Below, one piece after another: positions 1-8,262 of a DNA stretch of 64,000 nucleotides (its first letter is position 1; each line of letters begins with the position of its first letter). The position numbers and the translations under genes were made by a program. The notes beneath the pieces are model-generated. The model saw only the letters and a list, made by a program, of their open reading frames with translations. It had not been told where the DNA came from and made no database searches. Source of the stretch: JALFST01 sp022779285 (lineage in GTDB: Bacteria > Bacillota > Clostridia > Tissierellales > Peptoniphilaceae); the NCBI GenBank assembly GCA_050313895.1, contig JBNPMI010000002.1; one strand, 5' to 3'.

Positions 1-86
1 TTGAGACGCGTCTGAATCACAACGCGTTCCTCAAAAGAAAGGTGTTTCCCCTTCCTGTGTTCAGTTGTAGAATGTAAGTGGTTCAT
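1..86 (-). CDS. IS30-family transposase, N-terminal fragment cut by window edge
   Basis: Reading leftwards from an ATG at 86, the first 28 codons give a basic N-terminus that runs into KGKHLSFEERVVIQTRL. This is the typical opening of IS30-family DDE transposases, just before their N-terminal helix-turn-helix. A good ribosome binding site (AAGGAG) sits eight bases upstream of the ATG. The rest of the gene lies outside the window, so I cannot tell whether the element is intact. It borders an AT-rich island, which fits an insertion or mobilisation point. The identification rests on a short stretch of protein. Confidence 0.7.
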   Translation of the reverse strand, partial: MNHLHSTTEHRKGKHLSFEERVVIQTRL

Positions 87-184
87 AGGGTCTTCTCCTT
101 GTGAATGAAGTTTGGTCGCTTACATTCTGCCAAAAGAGAGGCTTTATGGACTTTTCAAGTTACATGTTCAAGTTGATTCTACAA
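65..184. repeat. Inverted repeats at the probable IS30 terminus
   Basis: AGAATGTAAG at 69-78 is repeated in inverse orientation as CTTACATTCT at 119-128. TTGTAGAAT at 65-73 recurs inverted as ATTCTACAA at 176-184. These repeats overlap the start and the upstream region of the transposase fragment. They may be part of the terminal inverted repeat or a transposase binding region. The exact element end cannot be set without the opposite terminus. Confidence 0.4.
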
Positions 185-225
185 TCGGCGAAACTTAAGA
201 CAATATAAAGAAATGGTGGTTTGCA

Positions 226-1884
226 ATGGGAAAAAATAATAATGTTTTTTTGTCTAACTTAGAGGTAAATGATCTAATTGCCAAAGTTAGAGTAGAAGAC
301 AATGCTGCATGGCAGAAATTATATGAAAATTTTAGGCGATATGTTCATAAGCGCTGTTGGCAAAAATTAAGTGAATTTAATATGTCAGATGCTAAAAAAA
401 AAGATATGGAAGAGGACCTTTATATAGCGGGATGGGCAGGTTTTATTGATGCCTTAAGGCACTTTGATCCTGAGCGTGGTGGGTTTTTGACTTATGCTAC
501 ACCGTACATTGATGGAGAGATATCAAAGGAGCTGGGTATACTTCTTAACCCACTTGGTTTGACAGGACGAAAAGTAAAGAAAAATAAACAATCTGAGCAG
601 CACCCCATAAACCGAGTGTCTTTAGAAAAGATGCCGGAGGTTGAACTCATAAAAAGGAAAGAAGAAAGTGATTCTCATGCAAGAAAAGATTCTACAAACC
701 GGGGTAAATATAATGCAGAACGAAGAGTTCTTCAGATTCTGGATATTTTGAAGAGAGTTACAGATGAAAATAATAGTATTTCAAAAGAGGAACTTGTGAA
801 TATGCTTAAGGTTTATCGTGTTGCTAAGTATGATAATGCCACACCGGTAGAATCCTTAAACACCATCACCAGTACATTGGAAAGCATTCTTCTGGAGCTT
901 AATCCGCCGGAATATAATGAGAATAAAGACATAGAATATAGGGTGAAATATAATGGATATAAAGAAGATCGATTGAAAAAGAAGCTTAATAAAGAATATT
1001 CCGGGAAAGCTCCGGAAATTACCGGGTTCTCATTTGTACATCTATTTACTAATTTGCAACTTGATCAATTGATTGGCCTCGTGTCTTTTTCCGATATTTT
1101 AACTACAGATGAAAAAGCAGAGCTCATAAGTAAATTAGTTGAGACTGCAAGTGTAAATTACCGCACACCTTTCTGGGATGGAGAGAAGTTGAAATTTAAT
1201 CCAAAAGCGGTTCATAGTAGATTAACCACTCGAGAGAATAAAGTGGGACGTACTTTGGCAGAAAATGTAAAAATACTACAATATGCTATTAATAATCTTG
1301 GGCAGATACAATTTAGATTTAACAGATACGGAGATGATAAGAAAATGGCACCTTCCTCGAAATATGTTCATAAGTTATCTCCGTATCATCTTGTGGTATA
1401 TCACGACAATTACTATTGTATAGGTCTGAAAGTCGAAGATAAGAGAATATGGCATTATAGGCTCGATTTAATGTCAGATATAGAAATTATTAAAGATGAA
1501 GAAGGAAAGATTATTCCTATTGAACTTAGTGATTTTGAAGGATTGCCCCTATTTAATGCCTCTTGGGATCCTGAAAAATATATGTCTGAGCATTTGTATA
1601 TGGCATATGATGAGCTACAGGATATAAAAATCAAAATAAGAAATACTGATTTTACGATTATTCATGATTGGTTCGGTGACCATTATGACAAAGTTTATGA
1701 AATGATTGAGAAGGATGATAAGGAAAATGAGATAGTTTACAGTGTTGTCAAAGTAAGAACGTCACCTTCTATGATTGTTCATTGGGCGATGCAATACGGT
1801 ACAAAGGTGGAGATCATGGATGAAGAAATAAGAGAAGCCATTTGTAACAATATAAGAAGCTTGGAGAGGTTGTATGAAGCATAA
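226..1884 (+). CDS. Sigma-70 region 2 / winged-helix / WYL-domain fusion protein
   Basis: The 552-residue protein joins modules not normally found together. Residues about 15-105 look like sigma-70 region 2, with the helix DLYIAGWAGFIDALRHFDP (64-82) and GGFLTYATPYIDGEISKEL (85-103), the part that binds RNA polymerase and melts the -10 element. A lysine-rich linker follows. Residues about 163-225 resemble the winged helix of WYL regulators (RRVLQILDILKRVTDE), and 275-310 match the bridging helices of that family. A WYL-type beta domain lies near 380-425 (SPYHLVVYHDNYYCIGL, then HYRLDLM), and 470-552 resembles the WCX tail. I see no sigma region 4. WYL domains sense ligands, often nucleic acid, and control mobile-element or defence genes. 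A ligand-gated transcription factor is inference. The gene is AT-rich and next to an IS30 fragment. Confidence 0.75.
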   Translation: MGKNNNVFLSNLEVNDLIAKVRVEDNAAWQKLYENFRRYVHKRCWQKLSEFNMSDAKKKDMEEDLYIAGWAGFIDALRHFDPERGGFLTYATPYIDGEISKELGILLNPLGLTGRKVKKNKQSEQHPINRVSLEKMPEVELIKRKEESDSHARKDSTNRGKYNAERRVLQILDILKRVTDENNSISKEELVNMLKVYRVAKYDNATPVESLNTITSTLESILLELNPPEYNENKDIEYRVKYNGYKEDRLKKKLNKEYSGKAPEITGFSFVHLFTNLQLDQLIGLVSFSDILTTDEKAELISKLVETASVNYRTPFWDGEKLKFNPKAVHSRLTTRENKVGRTLAENVKILQYAINNLGQIQFRFNRYGDDKKMAPSSKYVHKLSPYHLVVYHDNYYCIGLKVEDKRIWHYRLDLMSDIEIIKDEEGKIIPIELSDFEGLPLFNASWDPEKYMSEHLYMAYDELQDIKIKIRNTDFTIIHDWFGDHYDKVYEMIEKDDKENEIVYSVVKVRTSPSMIVHWAMQYGTKVEIMDEEIREAICNNIRSLERLYEA

Positions 1885-2030
1885 GCGTAATAGTATTAAG
1901 GTTGGAATCGAACTGCATGTGAAGAAAGGCTTAAGTTGGCGAAGTAACAAAGGAACAAGTAATCAGAATCGTATTCAAAGATTTAGATGGTAATTATAGA
2001 ACGCAAGTGAGAAATAATAACTATAGTCTT
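1874..2030 (+). pseudogene. Decayed first copy of the 204-residue unknown gene
   Basis: The ATG at 1874 overlaps the end of the sigma/WYL gene and starts the same MKHKRNSI sequence as the intact gene at 2199. A one-base loss after the eighth codon then shifts the frame. From about 1953 the sequence jumps to material matching 2587-2645 of the intact gene, then its 3' end near 2770. Internal deletions have therefore removed most of the gene. It is a relic left by the local duplication. Confidence 0.75.
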
Positions 2031-2080
2031 TAAAATTTTGAATATATTTTATTCCATAATATGAATGAGAACCAAAGGAC

Positions 2081-2208
2081 ATCACCTTTTATGATCGTAC
2101 ATTGGGCAATGCCATACGGTACGAAGGTGAAGATTAGATTATGGTTGAAGAAACAAGAGAAGAATTTGTAACAAAGATAAGGAAATTGGAGAAATTGTAT
2201 GAAGCATA
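2081..2208 (+). pseudogene. Decayed second copy of the sigma/WYL C-terminus
   Basis: Translation gives pieces such as MIVHWAMPYGTKVKI and, in another frame, FVTKIRKLEKLYEA. These match the last 45 residues of the upstream sigma/WYL protein. The frameshift and the absence of any upstream part show it is not a gene. It supplies the DNA immediately ahead of the intact gene at 2199, so it may still carry that gene's translation signals. Confidence 0.75.
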
Positions 2209-2813
2209 AGCGCAATAGTATTCGAGGTTGGAATCGAACTGCATATGAAGAAAGGCTTAAGTTAGCGAAGCAACAAAAGGAAGTTGATCTGGTTCCATTG
2301 GAGCGTATAGTAGCTATAATAAGGGATGGTTTAGTATTCGAAGGTATTCCAAATGAATCTTACAAAATCTTTGATTTGCGAGGATTAAATGAAATTCGTG
2401 CATGGGAAAAAGAACATGAAGAAGACAGTAGTGGCTCTATTTTTATAAGTTTTGATAAAGATGGGCGAGTTGTAGTTGTGGGAGCAGGAGAGAAGAAACT
2501 GACTTTCCCGGATATAAAAAAGGACTCCAATTCTAATTTGATCAAAATGATGTTTGATTGTGGTTACCAGTGGGCGAAAAATGAAGAAAAACAAGTCATC
2601 AGAATTGTTTTCAAAGATTTAGATGGAAATCATAGAACACAAGTGGAAAACATTTTAAGTTGTCGAGATGGAGTTGAATATTTGGTAGGTGAAATATTGC
2701 TTGATAGTAATGTACCGGTTATAGATACACTGTCACACAGAAATTGGAAGTACGAATATTGGAACCAAGTGAGAGATAATAACTATATATTGGAGAAAAG
2801 CACAAGTCAATGA
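2199..2813 (+). CDS. Hypothetical protein (204 aa), unknown family
   Basis: I do not recognise this protein. It has 204 residues, is soluble (no membrane segment or signal peptide), and is rich in charged residues. The N-terminus is strongly basic (MKHKRNSIRGWNRTAYEERLKLAKQ in pieces), followed by a mixed alpha/beta pattern. The ATG overlaps out of frame with the stop of the decayed WYL copy before it, repeating the overlap seen at 1874. Ancestrally the gene was therefore translationally coupled to the sigma/WYL gene, which suggests the two act together. Base composition is AT-rich like its neighbours. Confidence 0.6.
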   Translation: MKHKRNSIRGWNRTAYEERLKLAKQQKEVDLVPLERIVAIIRDGLVFEGIPNESYKIFDLRGLNEIRAWEKEHEEDSSGSIFISFDKDGRVVVVGAGEKKLTFPDIKKDSNSNLIKMMFDCGYQWAKNEEKQVIRIVFKDLDGNHRTQVENILSCRDGVEYLVGEILLDSNVPVIDTLSHRNWKYEYWNQVRDNNYILEKSTSQ

Positions 2814-2907
2814 ATAAGAGATTAGTATATGAGTAAATAGGCTTATATAGCACATACAGAGTGTATCTTCAAAATTGACTAAAAATAATTACAAAATATA
2901 GACAGAA

Positions 2908-2935
2908 AGAATTGCTGAAAAGCAGTTCTTTTTTT
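2908..2935 (+). terminator. Intrinsic terminator
   Basis: A stem AGAATTGCT / AGCAGTTCT with a GAAA loop is followed at once by a run of seven T. It ends transcription from the sigma/WYL unit, or works as an attenuator, as the next gene's ribosome binding site lies only 25 bases further on. Confidence 0.7.
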
Positions 2936-2969
2936 GTTTGAAAATGATTTCGTGTTTATGGAGGTGTAT

Positions 2970-3653
2970 ATGGATAGATTGTTAAATGGTTATGCGTATG
3001 ATCTAAAAAGTTTAATAAGAGTAGAAGGATATCAAGGTTTTCTTCTAGAGTCAGACTACAACAAATCTACAAGAGAAAGGAAGTATGATCTTGGGATGAA
3101 TCGAATATTGAAATATATAACGACAGATACATTCCTTATCCTCATAGGCGATGATGAGATAGTAAAAATAGAGTTGCAAGAGGAATGCAAAATTTCAGAT
3201 ACCTTAAGGAATCTGGGCTATAAATGTGAGGTAATTGCCGAGTATGGAGGACGTATTGGTAAAGATGGAAAGCGACATGGAACTGAGAAAGAGACATGGA
3301 AATCGGCAGTCTCTAGAAGAGAGGCTATTTTTTCAAAAAACGGATATGTACTTCAATATAAAGGTTGGCTTGATGGATTGTTTGTCCAATTTAAGCTAAA
3401 TATTATAAGAAAAGATCAAATTATTATAGAAGGGCACGATATAGAGGGCTTTAGGTTGTGGAATGTAGATGTGGATGTTCTAGAAAAAGCAAAAGATCTT
3501 ATTGAAAAAGTTTTGCTAGAGAAACATTGTATAACAGAACAGAACCTTTTGAGTCTTCTCAAGGAGCATAATCTTGGGAATGAAATAATATTTTTAGAGA
3601 TGATCGAGAGGAGAACTAATATTAATTGGAATGTATTCAATTGGCTAAGATAG
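2970..3653 (+). CDS. Hypothetical protein (227 aa), unknown family
   Basis: I chose the ATG at 2970 because GGAGG lies five bases upstream. An in-frame TTG at 2934 has no such signal and overlaps the terminator T-run. The protein is soluble with an alternating beta/alpha pattern. Residues about 75-115 hold a glycine- and lysine-rich loop (GGRIGKDGKRHG). The C-terminal 60 residues are helical and acidic/hydrophobic. No catalytic signature that I know is present. Its position between the sigma/WYL gene and the phosphatase gene, with the same AT-rich composition, suggests it belongs to the same acquired block. Confidence 0.6.
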   Translation: MDRLLNGYAYDLKSLIRVEGYQGFLLESDYNKSTRERKYDLGMNRILKYITTDTFLILIGDDEIVKIELQEECKISDTLRNLGYKCEVIAEYGGRIGKDGKRHGTEKETWKSAVSRREAIFSKNGYVLQYKGWLDGLFVQFKLNIIRKDQIIIEGHDIEGFRLWNVDVDVLEKAKDLIEKVLLEKHCITEQNLLSLLKEHNLGNEIIFLEMIERRTNINWNVFNWLR

Positions 3654-3693
3654 GAATATCTTAATATAAAACAAGTTCAAGGAGAATAAGAAT

Positions 3694-4500
3694 ATGATTC
3701 TGAAAAATATGATGAAAGAGTATCTTGGCAGAGATTATAGTGACAATTATCTTAGAAATTTTTGTATTTACTGGATGAAAGGAAGAGAGTCTCTGCCTGC
3801 AAAAGAGTGTACTAAAGAGGGGGGAGGCAGGTTTAGAAAATGGCGCCAGAATAATGACCTTGACTGTCTTTACTTTGACGGGGATTTAAGAGCGGATACT
3901 CTTATGAGTGCATGGACACCAATTAAATGGGTAGCAGACTGTGTAAATAAAGAAAAAGGGATGAAGTTTTACAAGAGCAGTGATAATAATCCTAATTATT
4001 ATTTAAAGCTTCTGGCTGAAAATAGGGATAAGTATCTTCCGCCAAAGCACGAATTAGTGTTGCTTCTTGATAGATTTCTTGAACTTGCTGAGCTCAGATG
4101 TAATTATATTTTGCTCCCGGATAGCAAGATGAATGCAGCAAGATATAAATGCATAGTTAATGGGAAAATCGTTATGCTTTATGATGAGGTTCCCGGAATG
4201 CTTTATCATATATATCAAAAAGAAAGTCTTGGAAGATTTTTTCTCGATAAAAATGGTAATCTAGATTGCCAAAAGATAGAAACATGGATTCTTGCAGAAC
4301 ATCTTTGTATGGGATTTAAGAATAACGATATACACTCCCGAAAAGAAAACAGCAATGTCCCGGAGATTTTACCTCTTACCCGAACGCTTCATCCTGCAAA
4401 AGGTAGATGGCTTACTAAGCACAGTGAGATCAAAGAGGCATTGCAATATATGATTAGGTTTCTTGAGCAGCGGAATAGGATAAAGTTTTTGGAAAAATAG
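3694..4500 (+). CDS. Hypothetical protein (268 aa), unknown family
   Basis: The start at 3694 has AAGGAGAA nine bases upstream. The 268-residue product has no signal peptide or membrane helices. It contains WRQNNDLDCLYFDGD near residue 50, a hydrophobic helical stretch around 120-150 (LVLLLDRFLELAEL), and a basic C-terminus. I cannot place it in a family. It is 40 bases downstream of the 227-residue gene and 30 bases upstream of a phosphatase gene, so a three-gene transcript is likely. Confidence 0.6.
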   Translation: MILKNMMKEYLGRDYSDNYLRNFCIYWMKGRESLPAKECTKEGGGRFRKWRQNNDLDCLYFDGDLRADTLMSAWTPIKWVADCVNKEKGMKFYKSSDNNPNYYLKLLAENRDKYLPPKHELVLLLDRFLELAELRCNYILLPDSKMNAARYKCIVNGKIVMLYDEVPGMLYHIYQKESLGRFFLDKNGNLDCQKIETWILAEHLCMGFKNNDIHSRKENSNVPEILPLTRTLHPAKGRWLTKHSEIKEALQYMIRFLEQRNRIKFLEK

Positions 4501-4530
4501 TTAAAAAAAGCGAAAGGTAGATTATATTTT

Positions 4531-5205
4531 ATGAGGATATATGTTGTCCCGGATGTACATGGAAGTCTTGAGGAACTAAAGACAGCAATGTCTTTAATTC
4601 AAGAAGATTTACAATCTGAAGGTGTAAAATTGATTTTTCTTGGAGATTATATTCATGGGGGCGAAAATAGTATCGGTGTAGTGGATTATATTATGAATCT
4701 ACAAGAGGAATTTGGCAGGCATAAGGTTATTGCTTTATTGGGAAACCATGAAGAGTTCGTGCTTAAAGGGTATAGTTCTTTAGAGGTGATTACTCCTACT
4801 GCCCCTTATGAGATTGATGATAAATATATAGATTGGTTACAGAGTCTTCCAAGGTTTTATCAAGAAAGTAATACAATATTCGTACATGCAGGTATTGATG
4901 AAGCTTTAGGGCGAAATTGGGAATATACAGACGACTATACTCTCACAAGTAAATATCCTGCTGTTACAGGAAAGATTGAAGGCTTAGAATTGAAAGTTGT
5001 GGCAGGTCATGTATATACTTCAGAGATAGCTAATAATGACGGTTTTTCTGACATTTATTATGATGGATTCAACCACTACTATCTTGATGGAAATGTTATA
5101 AAAAATAAAAAACTGAATGTAATGTTGGTTGAGACTAGTGAAGGTAATGATAATTATTATGAAGTAATTCCTGATGGGAACATTCTAGTATCGGAATATT
5201 TTTAG
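4531..5205 (+). CDS. PPP-family metallophosphoesterase with altered GDxxDRG motif
   Basis: A 224-residue calcineurin-like phosphoesterase of the bacterial PPP group. The metal ligands are visible: DVHG (8-11), GDYIHGG (38-44), GNHE (71-74), the histidine of FVHAG (119) and that of AGHVYT (160). Relatives use these to hold two metal ions that hydrolyse phosphoprotein or dinucleoside polyphosphate substrates. The second motif is unusual: bacterial PPP enzymes normally have GDYxDRG, and here Asp-Arg is replaced by His-Gly. The metal-bridging Asp39 is kept, while the arginine that binds substrate phosphate is lost. Activity is therefore likely but substrate binding may differ. Last intact gene of the AT-rich block. 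Confidence 0.85.
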   Translation: MRIYVVPDVHGSLEELKTAMSLIQEDLQSEGVKLIFLGDYIHGGENSIGVVDYIMNLQEEFGRHKVIALLGNHEEFVLKGYSSLEVITPTAPYEIDDKYIDWLQSLPRFYQESNTIFVHAGIDEALGRNWEYTDDYTLTSKYPAVTGKIEGLELKVVAGHVYTSEIANNDGFSDIYYDGFNHYYLDGNVIKNKKLNVMLVETSEGNDNYYEVIPDGNILVSEYF

Positions 5206-5539
5206 GAGTATGTATAAGACCGTATAAGTTTTAGGGCTCGCAGATATGGAAAAAAATAAAAGATAATAGTGATTTTTTCACTATTAATAATATGGTATTC
5301 CCTACAGGTCAAACAGGTAATACTAGTTATAATTTCAATTTTAGAAATCATTTTGAATGCCGCTCTATATTTACAGAGATAGAGTCTCCGGTTTTACTGG
5401 TTCTCTGTCATGCAAGAACACGATTTATTCTGGGATCTGGTTGGCAAGGATATACCTCCGAAAAATTCGCCTTCTGCGAAGCGGAAACCTGCTTCTTGGC
5501 ACTTAGAAAACTTCAAAAAGCATTCAAGGCAGCAAGAAA
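5206..5539. other. AT-rich gap without intact gene
   Basis: There is a short perfect hairpin (AATAGTGA / TCACTATT) around 5267-5289 without a following T-run. After that come open frames that look like the 3' remains of a coding region ending near 5543, with no recognisable family. I see no promoter I would defend. Confidence 0.4.
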
Positions 5540-5647
5540 ATGACACGGTTTTTACTGGAACAGAAAAACAGAAAGGAACTCGCCCACACCCTATGCGAAC
5601 TCTTGGGCTGCGAGGCAAAGTATCTTGGAGCACCCACCATTGGATGA
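5540..5647 (+). pseudogene. Truncated mobile-element-associated protein, N-terminal 35 codons
   Basis: The ATG at 5540 begins MTRFLLEQKNRKELAHTL and continues ELLGCEAKYLGAP. This opening resembles short proteins often carried by conjugative elements of Clostridia and annotated as virulence-related. The frame stops after 35 residues because the sequence switches into an HsdS fragment at about 5634. The fusion point therefore looks like a deletion or recombination junction between two unrelated genes. Confidence 0.5.
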
Positions 5648-6190
5648 ACAACAGAGGTTTCTTGAGCTTGTCCGCCAGAGCGATAAATCAAAATTTGTCG
5701 AGATGTTCGGAAACTCCCGTCAATAGTACGATTATCTGATGTCTCTGATGAAATTATCCAGGGAACATCGCCAAGGTCGGAATACTATAATGAAATTGGT
5801 GAAGGCATGCCTTTCTATCAAGGCAAAAAAGATTTTGAGGATGTGTTTTTACAGCTTCCTACGGTCTGGACAACTTCTGTAATAAAGTTCTCGAAAAAGA
5901 GTGAGATTCTGATAAGCGTCCGTGCGCCTGTAGGGAATGTCAACATCCATCCTTTTGATGAGATTTGCATAGAGCGTGGATTGGTTGTCATTCGTTGCGA
6001 AGATGTCGTCCAGAGGGATTTTATATTTTATTAGTTAAAAGTAAATCAGAAAGAGATTAAAGGACATAGTGGTATGTCTTTGGCCTCAATTTCAGGAGAT
6101 GAAGGAAAACAATTATATTTGGCTGATTCTTCATATACATCTAAAATCTCCTTCTCCGACTACGTCCGCTCCATCGACAGATTGTTGTAA
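5634..6190 (+). pseudogene. hsdS: Type I restriction specificity subunit (HsdS), broken
   Basis: Three colinear pieces read as HsdS. Piece one, 5634-5726, gives PPLDEQQRFLELVRQSDKSK, the conserved helical spacer of HsdS, then a stop. A frame change at about 5726 leads to a target-recognition-domain segment with QGTSPRSEYYNEIGEGMPFY, PTVWTTSVIKFSKKSEIL and ISVRAPVGNVN, ending at TAG 6032-6034. The same frame continues past this stop to 6190 with SFSDYVRSIDRLL, another spacer-like helix. No hsdM or hsdR lies nearby. The gene is dead through truncation, frameshift and nonsense change. Confidence 0.8.
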
Positions 6191-6524
6191 TTGTCATTAT
6201 ACCTAAAGGCTGAACCACTGGCTCTTTTTGATTTTTAAATTTACACTATTATATGGACATAACCTATGATGATGAATCTCTTGAGCTTGTCTCTTAAGTA
6301 ATAGAAAGTATTTTACCAGTTTGGGAGCTTACACAAGATATTTAACACTACCAAAAACATCTTCCGTCTGGAATTTTATACCTTTTCTCGCAATCTGCAA
6401 AAACTTGATATTGAAGCAATGCCCAACTTGGGTACAATTTCTTCGCGTGGAAGATATTTTCTCACGTACCCATAATTCGATTCCTGCCGGAGATATTCAG
6501 AAAAACATCCCCATAATATTTCCC
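6191..6524. other. Gap with an unidentified coding remnant
   Basis: A plus-strand frame around 6349-6477 reads NIFRLEFYTFSRNLQKLDIE and ends YFLTYP before a stop. It looks protein-like but has no start, no ribosome binding site and no family I recognise. It is probably debris from the same rearrangements that broke hsdS. Confidence 0.35.
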
Positions 6525-8096
6525 TTAATCCTTAGAAAACAGAGCTTGTGCTTGCTTCTCTAAACCTAACCCTTTTATAAACATTAATAAATATTTATCG
6601 TATTCATCGCTAATGCTTTGATCAGGATTTTGACGGATGAAGTCAGCTTGATTGAAGATGATTTTTGTTAGAAAATCCTCTAATGACAGATATTCTTTTT
6701 TATAGTAAAAGTATGCTGACAAAACGGCGATTCCGTAGGCTCCTCCTTCTCCTGCATTTTTTGCAATATCAATCGGCATTCGTAGAGCAGAGGCTAAAAT
6801 TTTTTGCATTACAACCGGCGTCAAGAACACTCCTCCATGTGCTGTTAGGGCATGGATCTGAACTCCTTCTTGAGAATTAAGTAAACGATAACCATAGGTC
6901 AAAGTAGAAAATATAGAGAAAAGTTGCAATTTCATAAAGTCAGCAAATTTCAATTTTTTTCCTGCTTTTCTCAAGATCATCGGCGCACCCGCTTGTATGT
7001 CGGTGATATGTTCTCCTGATAAATAATTATAAACAAGGCTATCTTCAATGGACGCACTCGGATCTAATGCCGCATGAAACGCCATCTGATAGAAATCGGT
7101 CTTTGAATAAGCGGGGTTCACCAAGGCCTGAATTTCTCCAAATAGGTCCATCCATTGATCCAGCTCAGAAGTCCCATTATTACAATGAACCATGGCAACC
7201 GGCAGCCCCGATGGCGTTGCCACCATATCAACAAAGGGATAGCGTGTTTGAAAGCTCTTTTTAAGATTTAAATTCATAAATATCGAAGTACCAACAGAAA
7301 TGTTTCCGGTATTTGCGACAACAGTATTGGTTGACACCAAGCCGGTAGCTGCATCTCCTTCGGGAGGACAGAAGGGGATGCCCGGCCGCAAGTGGCCGTC
7401 GAGGTCTAAGATTTTTGCGCCCTCCTTGGTAAGAGCACCAGCACAGTCTCCTGCTAAAAGAATCTTTGGCAATATTTCTTCAATACGCCAAGGGCATGAT
7501 TGCATAAGGGGAAGGTTATTGAATTGCGCTATCTTTTCCTCATCATACTTATTTGTATTGTAATCAATAGGAAACATCCCTACAGCATCGCCAATTCCTA
7601 AAACCTTTTCACCCGTCAGCCTATAATGAATATAACCCGAAAGTGTAGTAATGTATTTTATTTTCGGTAAATGTGGGCTTTGGTTTTTCAGCTCCTGGAA
7701 TAGATGAGCAATTGACCACCTTTGAGGAATGTTAAAATCGAAAAGATCACTCAACTCCTCGGAAACTTCTTTGGTTGTAGTATTGCGCCAGGTTCTGAAA
7801 GGGCTTAAAAGTTGTCCGTCTTCATCAAGTGCTAGATAGCCATGCATCATACCGCTGATGCCAATGGCTGATAAGTCCGTAATATATTTTTTCTCTTTAA
7901 GAAAAATTTTCCGGTTCAATTCACGAAAGCTGGATGCGACTCCAAGTAGCGCTTCGTGGAGATCATAGGTCCATATACCATCAATGTAGCTATTTTCCCA
8001 TTCATAAACTCCAGTTTCAATAACGTTGCCATGACCATCGATGAGACATGCCTTAATTCGAGTTGAACCTAATTCAATGCCCAAAAAGCGTTCCAC
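6525..8096 (-). CDS. FGGY-family carbohydrate kinase
   Basis: A 523-residue sugar kinase of the FGGY group (xylulokinase/ribulokinase-like). The GTG start at 8096 has GAGGAGGGG upstream. The first phosphate-binding loop is GIELGSTRIKACLID (residues 6-20), with Glu in place of the common Asp. Further landmarks are ISGMMHGYLALDEDG, the QRWSIAHLFQ segment, NTGNISVGTS in the second domain and NAGEGGAYGIAVLSAYF near residue 455, the ATP-site signature. It phosphorylates a ketose or polyol in the cytoplasm, and the exact sugar cannot be read from the sequence. It stands alone on the minus strand between gene fragments, without a transporter or isomerase, which suggests it is a leftover of a larger operon. 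Confidence 0.8.
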   Translation of the reverse strand: MERFLGIELGSTRIKACLIDGHGNVIETGVYEWENSYIDGIWTYDLHEALLGVASSFRELNRKIFLKEKKYITDLSAIGISGMMHGYLALDEDGQLLSPFRTWRNTTTKEVSEELSDLFDFNIPQRWSIAHLFQELKNQSPHLPKIKYITTLSGYIHYRLTGEKVLGIGDAVGMFPIDYNTNKYDEEKIAQFNNLPLMQSCPWRIEEILPKILLAGDCAGALTKEGAKILDLDGHLRPGIPFCPPEGDAATGLVSTNTVVANTGNISVGTSIFMNLNLKKSFQTRYPFVDMVATPSGLPVAMVHCNNGTSELDQWMDLFGEIQALVNPAYSKTDFYQMAFHAALDPSASIEDSLVYNYLSGEHITDIQAGAPMILRKAGKKLKFADFMKLQLFSIFSTLTYGYRLLNSQEGVQIHALTAHGGVFLTPVVMQKILASALRMPIDIAKNAGEGGAYGIAVLSAYFYYKKEYLSLEDFLTKIIFNQADFIRQNPDQSISDEYDKYLLMFIKGLGLEKQAQALFSKD

Positions 8097-8262
8097 TATA
8101 TCCCCTCCTCATATATCATTCCCTCTTAATTATTAATATATACCCATGTGTTAAAACCTTTTCATAAAATTTACGTTATTATTTTTTAAGTGCGAATTTT
8201 ACTCTTTGGAAGCACGGGCAAGTCGTTGCACTTTAGTTATACCTTGAGTGGAGAATAAAGAA

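Larger units (their letters stand above)
1771..2278 (+). repeat. Imperfect tandem duplication of WYL C-terminus plus start of next gene
   Basis: The stretch 1771-1952 (end of the sigma/WYL gene and first codons of the next gene) reappears at 2081-2278 with scattered substitutions and small indels. The shared landmarks are the sequence around the WYL C-terminal helix, the stop, and the out-of-frame overlapping ATG of the following gene. In the second copy the WYL part is shifted out of frame, while the following gene is intact. In the first copy the WYL gene is intact and the following gene is broken. Confidence 0.85.
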
